Shown: piece by piece, positions 18,326 through 26,007 of the stretch
Layout: each line of letters begins with the position of its first letter
Numbering within the stretch: position 1 is the first letter of the stretch
Assembly (NCBI RefSeq): GCF_002796605.1
Contig: NZ_CP024923.1
Location: 1,798,001 to 1,862,000 of the forward strand
Direction: 5' to 3'
Length of the DNA: 64,000 bases
DNA from: Sphingomonas psychrotolerans
GTDB taxonomy: Bacteria; Pseudomonadota; Alphaproteobacteria; Sphingomonadales; Sphingomonadaceae
Program-made: the position numbers and the translations under genes
Notes under the pieces: model-generated
Databases searched by the model: none
What the model was told of the DNA's origin: nothing
The model's input: the letters and a program-made list of their open reading frames with translations, nothing else

Positions 18326-19009
18326 GTGACCATTTCGAATTCTGACGGAACGCACGGCGCCGCCGGCGGCGAACAGCCGCGCCCGCAGCGCAAGAATCTG
18401 ATGCTGGCGGCGACGATCGAGTGCGACGGCACGCGAGCGCAGGTGCGCATTCGCAATCTCTCCGAAACCGGCGCGATGCTCGACGGCGCGACGCTCCCCA
18501 ATTCCGGTGCGGCGCTCACGCTGGTGCGCGCCGAGATCACCGTCGGGGCGACGGTGGTCTGGCGCGAAGGCGGCCGCTGCGGCATCCACTTCGATTCGGT
18601 TGCCGCGACGGTGGACGAGTGGATCACCGGTAGGCGCCCGCCGAGCTTCCACGGCAAACTTGGTCAGGCGCGGGTCGATGCGATCCAGAGCGAAGTCCGC
18701 GCGGGCGCGGCACTGCCCGCCGAAGCTGCGCCCCCGCCGGCAGGTGCCCTGAGCGCGAAAGCGCTCGAGCAGCGCGTCGCCGAGGAGGTCATTCACGTTC
18801 AGCGGCTGATCGACGCCCTTGGCGAGGAATTGGTCGAGGACCCGGCGATGCTCCAGCGCCATTTGCGCGTGCTCCAGAATCTCGACCGCGCCAGCCAGAT
18901 CCTCGAGCATCTCGGCAATGTACTCGGCGCGCCCGATCGGGTGGCGGCAGCGCAAGGCATCGCGATGCAGGATCTGCGCGAACGGCTGCTGCGCAAACCA
19001 AACTTCTGA
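18326..19009 (+). CDS. PilZ-domain protein
   Basis: 227 residues with a GTG start. The N-terminal 100 residues look like a PilZ domain, with the NxSxxG motif in RIRNLSETGAML and the later GGRCGIHFDS strand. The RxxxR half of the c-di-GMP site is only degenerate (RPQRKN), so nucleotide binding is uncertain. The C-terminal half is Ala-rich and then helical (EQRVAEEVIHVQRLIDALGEELVEDP), possibly a protein-interaction module. Sphingomonads carry many such proteins. It is a single gene between the rplKA terminator and an intergenic repeat. Confidence 0.7.
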   Translation: MTISNSDGTHGAAGGEQPRPQRKNLMLAATIECDGTRAQVRIRNLSETGAMLDGATLPNSGAALTLVRAEITVGATVVWREGGRCGIHFDSVAATVDEWITGRRPPSFHGKLGQARVDAIQSEVRAGAALPAEAAPPPAGALSAKALEQRVAEEVIHVQRLIDALGEELVEDPAMLQRHLRVLQNLDRASQILEHLGNVLGAPDRVAAAQGIAMQDLRERLLRKPNF

Positions 19010-19040
19010 AGCTACGGCACGGCAGCGAATTGGCAAAAAT

Positions 19041-19158
19041 CCTCCTCGCGAAGCGGGGGAGGCGTCACGCGCAGCGTAACGGAGGGGCCTGTCCGCCAGT
19101 ACGTCGCTCGCAGCACGCCCCCCTCACCCCTTTCGTGGCCCTCCCCGCTTCGCGAGGG
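19041..19158. repeat. sphingomonad-type intergenic inverted repeat
   Basis: Two inverted arms, CCTCGCGAAGCGGGGGAGG near 19045-19062 and CCTCCCCGCTTCGCGAGG near 19140-19157, differ by one inserted G. They enclose about 78 bp rich in GC. The element lies between the PilZ gene and the HTH/Clp-N operon and contains no gene. Confidence 0.7.
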
Positions 19159-19221
19159 AAGAATTGGAACCGGCAGACGATGCCAGGCAAGCGGCGGACC
19201 AGAGCTGCCCACCGCGTTTTC

Positions 19222-19263
19222 GTCAACCACAGTTGACAGTCCATTCCGTCAACCTTAGTTGAC
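19222..19263. promoter_or_regulatory. twin operator palindromes overlapping a promoter
   Basis: Two copies of GTCAAC-N4-GTTGAC (19222-19237 and 19248-19263), centres 26 bp apart, just before the HTH gene. The first copy runs into TTGACA (19233-19238), which could serve as -35. A -10 near TAGTTG (19256-19261) would place transcription start at or next to the ATG at 19268. A protein bound to both sites would block this promoter, so autorepression by the HTH protein is the simplest reading. Confidence 0.65.
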
Positions 19264-19267
19264 ACTC

Positions 19268-19483
19268 ATGGCCCCAGTCGACCTCCCCTCCCCTGATGAT
19301 CCCGAAGCCGCTTTGGCCGCGGTGCTCGCGCTGCGCCGGCTTGCCGACGGACTCGAACGTCGCGCGGTGCGTGCGGCGCTCGCCGCCGACTGGAGTTGGG
19401 CGGACGTCGCCGAGGCGCTGGGGGTGACCCGTCAGGCCGCGCACAAGCGGCTGGCCCATCTCATTGCCAAGGGAGACCAATGA
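19268..19483 (+). CDS. small HTH DNA-binding protein, likely autoregulator
   Basis: 71 residues. A helix-rich N-terminus precedes a clear helix-turn-helix at about residues 43-64 (WADVAEALGVTRQAAHKRLAHL), of the type found fused to or paired with Clp-N domain proteins. I choose the ATG at 19268. There is no Shine-Dalgarno sequence, and the predicted promoter would start the mRNA almost at the ATG, so translation may be leaderless. Its stop overlaps the start of the Clp-N gene (ATGA). The twin palindromes just upstream are the probable binding sites. Confidence 0.7.
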   Translation: MAPVDLPSPDDPEAALAAVLALRRLADGLERRAVRAALAADWSWADVAEALGVTRQAAHKRLAHLIAKGDQ

Positions 19484-19965
19484 TGTTTCAAGCACTTCGC
19501 CGCCGCGCGCGCGACATGGCAGGCATCGCCGCGCTTTGCCGGGCGGCCGAGGCAGTGGCGCGCACCGAAGGCCTCGCCGAGCCCGATGCCGAACATTTCC
19601 TGCTCGCCTCGCTCGACATGCCCGACGGCAGCGCCGCCCGCGCCTGGGCTGCGCTCGGGCAAAGCCGTGAGACGCTGCACGCGGCAATCGCCGGGCAATA
19701 TGCCGAGGCGCTGGCTTCGATCGGCGTGGATGCCGACGCTACCGGCGATGTCGATCCACTGCCGGAGGATGTTCCTGCGGGGCTGTTCAACGCCTCGGGC
19801 TCGGCTCAGGCGCTGCTGCAGGCGATGGCTGCCAACAAGACGTCGGGCGGGCCGTTCAGGGCAGTCGAGGTGTTCACCGCCGCCGCGACACTGCGCCATG
19901 GCGTGGTGCCGCGCGCGCTTCGGCGGCTGGGGATCGCCCCCGAACAGCTTGCCGCTTTGGGCTGA
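19480..19965 (+). CDS. Clp N-terminal (Clp repeat) domain protein
   Basis: 161 residues. Sequence such as EGLAEPDAEHFLLASLDMPDGSAARA and the later FRAVEVFTAAATLRHGVVPRALRRLGIAPEQL match the double Clp-N repeat of ClpA/ClpC. Neither the AAA+ ATPase domains nor Walker motifs are present. Free-standing Clp-N proteins may act as adaptors or substrate or signal sensors. It overlaps the HTH gene by 4 bp (ATGA, with a second in-frame ATG 3 nt later), so repressor and Clp-N protein are made together; the Clp-N protein could be the sensor for the repressor. The effector is unknown. Confidence 0.7.
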   Translation: MMFQALRRRARDMAGIAALCRAAEAVARTEGLAEPDAEHFLLASLDMPDGSAARAWAALGQSRETLHAAIAGQYAEALASIGVDADATGDVDPLPEDVPAGLFNASGSAQALLQAMAANKTSGGPFRAVEVFTAAATLRHGVVPRALRRLGIAPEQLAALG

Positions 19966-19971
19966 GCCCCC

Positions 19972-20526
19972 TCAGGCGCCGTAGAATTGCGGCAACCAGT
20001 TGCGCGTGACCGTCACGCGATCGCCGAGCTTGGCGGCGCGGAACAGCAACGCGGCGAACTCGTCGGGCAGTCCGATGCAGCCATGCGTCGCGTAGCGATT
20101 GTCGACCGTATCGCCGCTGCCGTGGAGCGCGACGCCGTCCCAGGTCAGCCGCATCATATAGGGCATCGGCGCATTGTAGAGGTTGGAGATGTGATCCTTC
20201 TTCTTCTGCAGGATCGGGAAGGATCCCAGCGGCGTCGGCTTCTCGTCCACGCCGTAGATCAGGATGGTCCGGCCGATCTCGACTCCGCCGCGATAGACGT
20301 AGAGCGTGTCGCGCGCGACGTCGGCGACGATCTCGAGCTTGCCCGCGGCGGCGCGCTCGGGCTCCCAGAGATATTCGCCTTCCTCGAGCGGGCTGTCGGG
20401 GGTCAGGATCGCGAGGACGATCGGGCCCTTGGGTGCGACGGCCGCGGCCGCGGCCGCATCGGCAGGTATCAGCAGCGACGCGAGGAGGAGCAGGAGCAGG
20501 CTGCGGAGCATGAGTCGAGTCTTCAT
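19972..20526 (-). CDS. exported L,D-transpeptidase (YkuD fold)
   Basis: 184 residues with a signal peptide (RSLLLLLLASLLIPADAAA). The YkuD catalytic region is present: HGS at 135-137 and THGCIGLP with the nucleophile Cys150. The usual Arg after HGCI is Gly here (HGCIG rather than HGCIR). It would form 3-3 cross-links or attach proteins to peptidoglycan in the periplasm. Convergent with the Clp-N gene, with a 6-bp gap. Confidence 0.85.
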   Translation of the reverse strand: MKTRLMLRSLLLLLLASLLIPADAAAAAAVAPKGPIVLAILTPDSPLEEGEYLWEPERAAAGKLEIVADVARDTLYVYRGGVEIGRTILIYGVDEKPTPLGSFPILQKKKDHISNLYNAPMPYMMRLTWDGVALHGSGDTVDNRYATHGCIGLPDEFAALLFRAAKLGDRVTVTRNWLPQFYGA

Positions 20527-20644
20527 GCGCGACGATATTGCTGGCGAAACGCCCGCTGGCTAGCATGGTTTTTGGACTGTTCCGCAGGGGCACAGCTCGG
20601 CATGTCGTTAAGCATGCGATCGCAGGGCCAAAGGGAGAGCGGAT

Positions 20645-21862
20645 TTGCGGCTGAACCGGCGAAGCTTCCTCGGCGCGACGCTGGCGGCGGGGCATGCCCC
20701 GCTGCTCGCGCAGGAACCCATGATCGCGCCGACCAGCGGCTGGGCCAGCGCCCGGGGCGGCACCGGCGGGCAAGTGCTGCGCGTGACCAGCCTCGCCTCG
20801 GATGGGCCGGGCAGTTTGCGCGCGGCGCTGGCAGTGAAAGGACCGCGGCAGATCGTCTTCGCGGTCGGCGGCGTGATCGACCTGCGCCGCGACAGCCTGT
20901 CGATCCGCGAGCCGTTCGTGACGATCGACGGCGAGAGCGCCCCGCCCCCGGGGATCACGCTGATCCGCGGCGGGATCGGAATTTCGACGCACGACGTGGT
21001 GATCCGCCATATCCGGGTGCGCGCCGGGGCCGACGGCGCGCCGTCCAAAAGCGGCTGGGAAGTCGACGGGCTGTCGACCAGCGCCGCGCACGACGTGATC
21101 GTCGATCATTGCTCGTTCGCCTGGGCGACCGACGAGAATCTCTCCGCCTCGGGTCCGCGCTTCGCCGGCGGCGACACTGTGGAAGCCTGGCGCCAGCACA
21201 CCTCGCGGCGGATCAGCTTCACCAACAACATCGTCGCCGAGGGCCTGTCGCATTCGAGCCACGCCAAGGGCGAGCATTCCAAGGGGTCGCTGATCCACGA
21301 CAATGTCACGCAAGTGCTGATCGCCGGTAATCTCTATGCGCATAATTACGAGCGCAACCAGTTGTTCAAGGGCGGCGCGCAGGCAGTGACGGTGAACAAT
21401 CTGATCTACAATCCCGGCAATCGCTGCATGCATTATGCGCTCAACGAAGAGGAGTGGCTCGGCCACCAGTGGACGGTCGGACGGCTGGCGATCGTCGGCA
21501 ATGTGGTGCGCGGCGGTCCGTCGACGCGCAAGGACCTGCCGTTTCTGATCCTTGAGGGACAAGGCGATCTCGAGCTCCATGCCCGCGACAATCTGTGTAC
21601 CCACGCCGATGGGCGGGCGATGGCGCCACTGGGAATGATCTCGAACCGGAACCCCAGGGTGATCGCCCTGCCCCGTCCACCATTCTGGCCGGCCGGCCTG
21701 CCGGCATGGCCGTCCGGGGAGGTCGAAGATCGGGTGCTGGCCGATGCCGGCGCGCGGCCGTGGCAGCGCGACGCCGTCGATCGGCGGATCGTCACCGAGG
21801 TACGCGGGGGCAAGGGTCGGGTGATCGACGACGAGCGGGACGTAGGCGGGTATCCGGGCTAG
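20645..21862 (+). CDS. polysaccharide lyase family 1 (pectate lyase-like) protein
   Basis: 405 residues, TTG start with GGGAGAG upstream. A twin-arginine-like signal (NRRSFLGATLAAG) precedes a right-handed beta-helix. The segment VDHCSFAWATDENLS matches the conserved calcium/substrate region of PL1 enzymes, preceded by GGVIDLRRDSLSIREPFVTIDG and a long run of 'xN.Vxx' coils. It should cleave pectate or a related uronic-acid polymer in the periplasm or outside the cell. Lone gene lying between the two ribosomal-protein units. Confidence 0.8.
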   Translation: MRLNRRSFLGATLAAGHAPLLAQEPMIAPTSGWASARGGTGGQVLRVTSLASDGPGSLRAALAVKGPRQIVFAVGGVIDLRRDSLSIREPFVTIDGESAPPPGITLIRGGIGISTHDVVIRHIRVRAGADGAPSKSGWEVDGLSTSAAHDVIVDHCSFAWATDENLSASGPRFAGGDTVEAWRQHTSRRISFTNNIVAEGLSHSSHAKGEHSKGSLIHDNVTQVLIAGNLYAHNYERNQLFKGGAQAVTVNNLIYNPGNRCMHYALNEEEWLGHQWTVGRLAIVGNVVRGGPSTRKDLPFLILEGQGDLELHARDNLCTHADGRAMAPLGMISNRNPRVIALPRPPFWPAGLPAWPSGEVEDRVLADAGARPWQRDAVDRRIVTEVRGGKGRVIDDERDVGGYPG

Positions 21863-22179
21863 CCCTGTTTCGTCGATCGGTCAGCCCCGGCGCTGATGCG
21901 CCGAGTGTCCCTACCGGTTGACTCCGCCCTGCATTTCGTTATGTGCGCGCCTTCGCAGATGGGGCTTGCCTCGTCTGCGTTCCGTCCGAGACAGCGAGTG
22001 ACCGGGATTTGCCGGTCTTGATTTCTCGCCAAGACGGGGACAGATTTTTTACCGACACGGCCCGCCTTGCGCGGAGCGTTCGGGTCACGCCGGGGAAGCC
22101 CCTGGCCGCGACGATCGTGCCCCTCGGACAATTTGTAACCGGAGCCCCCGATTGGGTGCTTCATAACGAGGAGACCGGC
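21863..22179 (+). promoter_or_regulatory. rplJ-rplL leader with candidate promoter
   Basis: 317-bp gene-free leader. TTGACT (21918-21923), a 16-nt spacer and TATGTG (21940-21945) form a reasonable promoter, leaving a transcript leader of about 230 nt. Long leaders before rplJ usually bind the L10-(L7/L12)4 complex for feedback repression, which fits here, but I have not modelled the fold. A separate promoter is expected because rplJL is cut off from rplKA. Confidence 0.45.
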
Positions 22180-22695
22180 ATGGATCGTTCCCAGAAGGCT
22201 GATGCCGTTGCCGAGCTGAATCGCACCTTCAACGAGGTCGGCGTGGTGGTTGTCACCCGCAATCTCGGGATGACCGTCAAGCAATCGACGGACCTCCGCA
22301 ACAAGATGCGCGCAGCCGGTGCGAGCTACAAGGTCTCGAAGAACAAGCTTGCCAAGATTGCCGCAGAGGGCACCGATTATGCGGTGCTCGCGGACCTGCT
22401 CACGGGTCCGACGGCGCTCGCCACCTCCGCCGATCCCGTGGCTGCGGCCAAGATCGCGGTGGAATTCTCCAAGACGAACGACAAGCTCGAAATCGTCGGC
22501 GGAGCAATGGGCGCGCAGCTGCTCGATGCGGAAGGCGTGAAGGCGCTCGCGACGCTGCCGTCGCTGGATGAACTTCGTGGGAAGATCGTGGGGCTCATCG
22601 TGGCACCTGCGACCAAGCTCGCCATTCTCACCCAGGCACCGGCCGCGCAGATCGCGCGTGTTCTTTCGGCATATGCGGAGAAGGAAGCCGCGTAA
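22180..22695 (+). CDS. rplJ: 50S ribosomal protein L10
   Basis: 171 residues from the ATG at 22180 (ACGAGGAGA upstream); the longer frame is leader. The L10 domain is complete (DRSQKADAVAELNRTF, KVSKNKLAKIA, LATLPSLDELRGKIVGLI), with the C-terminal helix that carries L7/L12 dimers (ARVLSAYAEKE). Followed by rplL after 54 bp. Confidence 0.97.
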   Translation: MDRSQKADAVAELNRTFNEVGVVVVTRNLGMTVKQSTDLRNKMRAAGASYKVSKNKLAKIAAEGTDYAVLADLLTGPTALATSADPVAAAKIAVEFSKTNDKLEIVGGAMGAQLLDAEGVKALATLPSLDELRGKIVGLIVAPATKLAILTQAPAAQIARVLSAYAEKEAA

Positions 22696-22749
22696 GCGGA
22701 CCTTATTCGAGACCTGTTCCCTACACATCTGATTTAATTGGAGTTTATC

Positions 22750-23127
22750 ATGGCTGACCTTAACGCACTTGTTGACCAGCTTTCCGAGCTGACCGTTCTC
22801 GAAGCCGCCGAGCTCTCGAAGCTTCTCGAAGAGAAGTGGGGCGTTTCGGCCGCTGCTGCGGTTGCAGCACCTGCCGCTGGCGGCGCCGGCGCCGCGGCTG
22901 CGGCCGTCGAAGAGAAGACCGAGTTCGACGTGATCCTCACCGGCGACGGTGGCAAGAAGATCAACGTCATCAAGGAAGTCCGCGCTCTCACCGGCCTCGG
23001 TCTGACCGAAGCCAAGACGCTCGTTGAATCGGCTCCCAAGGCCATCAAGGAAGGCGTCAACAAGGAAGAGGCCGACAAGATCAAGAAGCAGATCGAGGAA
23101 GCCGGCGGCACCGTCGAGATCAAGTAA
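22750..23127 (+). CDS. rplL: 50S ribosomal protein L7/L12
   Basis: 125 residues from the ATG at 22750, GGAG 7 nt upstream. An N-terminal dimerisation domain ([21 protein letters not shown]), an Ala-rich hinge and the C-terminal factor-binding domain ([21 protein letters not shown]) are all present. It recruits translation GTPases. A strong terminator follows, separating it from rpoB about 13 kb away. Confidence 0.97.
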   Translation: MADLNALVDQLSELTVLEAAELSKLLEEKWGVSAAAAVAAPAAGGAGAAAAAVEEKTEFDVILTGDGGKKINVIKEVRALTGLGLTEAKTLVESAPKAIKEGVNKEEADKIKKQIEEAGGTVEIK

Positions 23128-23157
23128 GCTTCTTCTGCTTCACGGCAGAGAACGAAA

Positions 23158-23184
23158 GGGCGGCCCCTCGGGGCCGCCCTTTTT
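23158..23184 (+). terminator. rho-independent terminator after rplL
   Basis: Perfect 10-bp stem GGGCGGCCCC (23158-23167) / GGGGCCGCCC (23170-23179) with a very short loop, then TTTTT. It stops readthrough from rplJL, so rpoBC depends on its own promoter. Confidence 0.9.
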
Positions 23185-23275
23185 CGTTGCGGCATGGCTG
23201 CGCGGCTCGACCCGATGGAACCCTGCTTCACGTCATGCGTAACCTTGCGGCTGCGTAACGAGTGGAGAAAAGGGA

Positions 23276-23626
23276 ATGCGGGATTTTCAACGGGCGGCGT
23301 TTCTGATCGTGGCCTCGGCGGCGGTGTTCGCCGCCCTGCCTGCACAGGCGCAAACCGAGTTTACCGGCGCGGGGGAGACGTCGGAACTCGATTGCGACGG
23401 GGGCAGCGTCACGATCGAGGGCGCGAGCAATGTTCTGACCATCACCGGCGCATGCACCAGCCTCCGGCTCATGGGAGCGAGCAATCGCATCACGATCGAT
23501 CTGGGCAAGGTTTCCACAATTCGCGTCGAGGGCGCGGACAATGAAATTCGCTGGCGGGCACCCGGTACCGCCAAACCGCGTCTCAATGTCGTCGGGGCGG
23601 CCAACCGGATTTCGCGCCTGCGCTAG
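23276..23626 (+). CDS. exported DUF3060 protein
   Basis: 116 residues. After a signal peptide (FLIVASAAVFAALPAQA), the mature part is a repeated beta pattern typical of DUF3060 (CDGGSVTIEGASNVLTITG, LRLMGASNRITIDLG, IRVEGADNEIRW). Two Cys (in LDCDG and TGACTS) could form a disulfide. Function unknown; the fold suggests a small beta-helix in the periplasm. No operon partner. Confidence 0.75.
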   Translation: MRDFQRAAFLIVASAAVFAALPAQAQTEFTGAGETSELDCDGGSVTIEGASNVLTITGACTSLRLMGASNRITIDLGKVSTIRVEGADNEIRWRAPGTAKPRLNVVGAANRISRLR

Positions 23627-23809
23627 GCAGGCTGGCCCGCGGCCACGGCGCGCTGTCCGCTTCGTTTCGATGGCCGGTCCTCGTCCGATTTAGCCCCGAA
23701 GGATCGGGCGACAAACGCTTTCTTGCCCGCAAGCCTTGCCGCGGAGGCGGCATCCGGGGATGAGGGCGGATCGATTCGCACGCCTCGCGCTCGCCTGACA
23801 GGAACTCGC

Positions 23810-24742
23810 ATGCCCTCCGGACTTGTAGCTCTGCTCGACGACATCGCCGGGATCACCAAGCTCGCCGCGGCGTCGCTCGACGATGTCGGCGCCGCCGCGG
23901 GCAAGGCCGGGAGCAAGGCGATCGGCGTGGTGATCGACGATACCGCGGTCACGCCCCGCTATGTCGTCGGGCTCAGCCCCGAGCGCGAATTGCCGATCAT
24001 CTTCAAGATCGCAATGGGATCGCTGCGCAACAAGCTGCTCATCCTGCTGCCCGCGGCGCTGCTGCTGAGCGCCTTCGCGCCCTGGGCGATCACGCCGCTG
24101 CTGATGCTGGGCGGCGCGTTCCTGTGCTTCGAGGGCGCCGAGAAGGTGCTCGAGGCGCTCGGCATAGGCGGCCATGAAGAAGTCGAGGAAGCGCCGATGG
24201 AGGCGGCGCATCTCGAGCAATCCAAGGTCAGCGGTGCGATCCGCACCGATCTGATCCTGTCGGCGGAGATCATGGCGATCGCGCTGGCCGACATCGAGAA
24301 ATCGTCGATCGTCCACCAGGGCGTGATCCTTGCGGTTGTCGGAATCGGCATCACGATCGGCGTCTATGGCGTGGTCGGTCTGATCGTGAAGATGGACGAT
24401 ATCGGGCTCCACCTCGCCGAGCGTCGCGCCGCCACGACCCGCGCGATCGGCCGCGGTCTGGTGCGCGGCATGCCGGTGCTGATGGAGACGCTGTCGATCG
24501 TCGGCACCGCGGCGATGATCTGGGTCGGCGGCGGTATCCTCGTCCACGGGCTCGACGTGCTCGGCGTCCACGAGCCCGCAGGCTCGATCCACCATGCCGC
24601 CGAAGCGGTGACCCATGCCAGCGGCGCGCTGGGCGGCTTCACCGGCTGGCTGGTCACCGCGGCCGCCTCAGGCGTGTTCGGGCTCGTGATCGGCGGGGCT
24701 ATCGCCTTGGCTCTGCATCAGATCCACAAGCTGCGGCACTGA
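23810..24742 (+). CDS. DUF808 family inner-membrane protein
   Basis: 310 residues from the ATG at 23810. The start PSGLVALLDDIAGITKLAAASLDDV is the DUF808/YedI signature, followed by several membrane helices (LLILLPAALLLSAFAPWAI, VILAVVGIGITIGVYGVVGL, GLVIGGAIALAL). The cytoplasmic loop EEVEEAPMEA is acidic. Function in the cell is unknown. Convergent with the Pro/Ala-rich protein gene, ending 12 bp from it. Confidence 0.8.
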   Translation: MPSGLVALLDDIAGITKLAAASLDDVGAAAGKAGSKAIGVVIDDTAVTPRYVVGLSPERELPIIFKIAMGSLRNKLLILLPAALLLSAFAPWAITPLLMLGGAFLCFEGAEKVLEALGIGGHEEVEEAPMEAAHLEQSKVSGAIRTDLILSAEIMAIALADIEKSSIVHQGVILAVVGIGITIGVYGVVGLIVKMDDIGLHLAERRAATTRAIGRGLVRGMPVLMETLSIVGTAAMIWVGGGILVHGLDVLGVHEPAGSIHHAAEAVTHASGALGGFTGWLVTAAASGVFGLVIGGAIALALHQIHKLRH

Positions 24743-24754
24743 GCCGCCAGCGGC

Positions 24755-25927
24755 TCAGGCTGCGACCGCCTGACGCGGGAGGTAGCGCGTCGCGCTCAGT
24801 TGGCTCGCCTGCTGGTTGCGATCCAGCCAGATCGGGCCGAGCTTGCCGCCCTGCCCCGGCGTGCCGATCATGAAATCCATGCCGAAGCGGCGGATGCTGA
24901 TCCCCGCGCGCCATTTGAGTTCGACCATCACCATCGGCACGAACATCGGCCGGCCATGGACCTGGACGACATGGATCAGTTCGCGCGGGAGCGCGAGCCG
25001 CACCGGCATCCGCCCGCCCGCGCCGGCGGCGAGATCGAACGGGGTGCCGGCCGAATCGGCCAACGGATTGGCGTGATAGCCGGCGATGTTGCGATCCTGA
25101 TCGGGATTGGCGCTCATCATCGCCATCAGCACGCGGATATTCTCGGCGGCGGAGGACTGGGAGTTACCGACCAGCAGTTCGAAATCGAGCACCACCTCGC
25201 GCTCGGTGACTTCGATGCGGCCGGGGTGAAGCAGAATTTCGAAGGGCTCGCCGGAGGGCGCCGCGGGCGGCGGCGGGGGCGAGATACCGGGCGGCGGCGC
25301 AACCGGGCGCGCAGGCATAGCGGGAGCTGGAACAGGCAGCGGCGCAGCGGCGGGAGCTTCGTATGGCTCCGCATCCTCCACGGCACGGCGTCGGCGCCGC
25401 AACATCCAGATGCCGCCAAAGGCCAGCGCGGTGGCGCCGGCGCCGACCAGTGCCCATAGCCAGCCCGGGATGCCCGGCGGCGACGACGTCACCGCTTCGG
25501 GCAAGGGCTGGGGTGACGGTGCCGCGACTGGCGGGATCGCGGCAGCGGTGGCGACCGGGCTGGGCACCGTCGCCGGAGTCGGCGTCGCCACGGGGGCCGG
25601 TGCAGGCTGGCCCAACGAAGCTCTCGTTGTCGATGAAGCCGGCGTCGAACGGGCTGGAGCCGTCGCCCGCGGCGTCGCCGTCGCGGTGGGGATCGGGACC
25701 GCTATCGGCGGCGGCGCGACGACAGGGCTCGGCGTGGGCGTTGCCGCGGGGGGCGCCAAGGTGAAGCGCTCGGGCGCCACATTGGGCAGCGTGGTGCTCG
25801 GGCGCGCCTGCGACGGCAGGGGAACCGGAGTCGGCGTGGTCTGCTGCGCATGCGCAGCGCCGGCCGTCCCCGCCACCACGGCGATGCCGAACAAACCGCC
25901 GATCCGATGTTTCCCGCGCTTCACCAC
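24755..25927 (-). CDS. Pro/Ala-rich single-pass membrane protein (paralogue A)
   Basis: 390 residues: a signal peptide (GLFGIAVVAGTAGAAHA), about 120 residues of Pro/Thr/Ala/Val-rich low-complexity sequence, one membrane helix (WLWALVGAGATALAFGGIW) followed by MLRRRRR, a second Pro-rich linker and a C-terminal beta-type domain with VVLDFELLVGNSQSSAAENI. The basic stretch after the helix places the C-terminal domain in the cytoplasm. The same architecture, with a matching VGNS core, occurs in the protein at 34275-35612, so the two are divergent paralogues. No function known. Confidence 0.65.
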   Translation of the reverse strand: MVKRGKHRIGGLFGIAVVAGTAGAAHAQQTTPTPVPLPSQARPSTTLPNVAPERFTLAPPAATPTPSPVVAPPPIAVPIPTATATPRATAPARSTPASSTTRASLGQPAPAPVATPTPATVPSPVATAAAIPPVAAPSPQPLPEAVTSSPPGIPGWLWALVGAGATALAFGGIWMLRRRRRAVEDAEPYEAPAAAPLPVPAPAMPARPVAPPPGISPPPPPAAPSGEPFEILLHPGRIEVTEREVVLDFELLVGNSQSSAAENIRVLMAMMSANPDQDRNIAGYHANPLADSAGTPFDLAAGAGGRMPVRLALPRELIHVVQVHGRPMFVPMVMVELKWRAGISIRRFGMDFMIGTPGQGGKLGPIWLDRNQQASQLSATRYLPRQAVAA

Positions 25928-26007
25928 TATCTCTCTACTGCCTCCAACGTGAATTACAGCTGCACGCGCCGCCTTTTAGCGGCCATCCACCGCAGGTGAA
26001 GCATTTC

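Noticed and set aside
23158..23184. Strong palindrome after rplL as a possible replication or attachment site
   Set aside because: Position, perfect stem and T run fit an ordinary rho-independent terminator.
25480..25780. Repeated GCC/GGC-rich tract as a possible tandem repeat or CRISPR-like array
   Set aside because: It is codon-level low complexity inside the Pro/Ala-rich protein gene; there are no regular repeat-spacer units.
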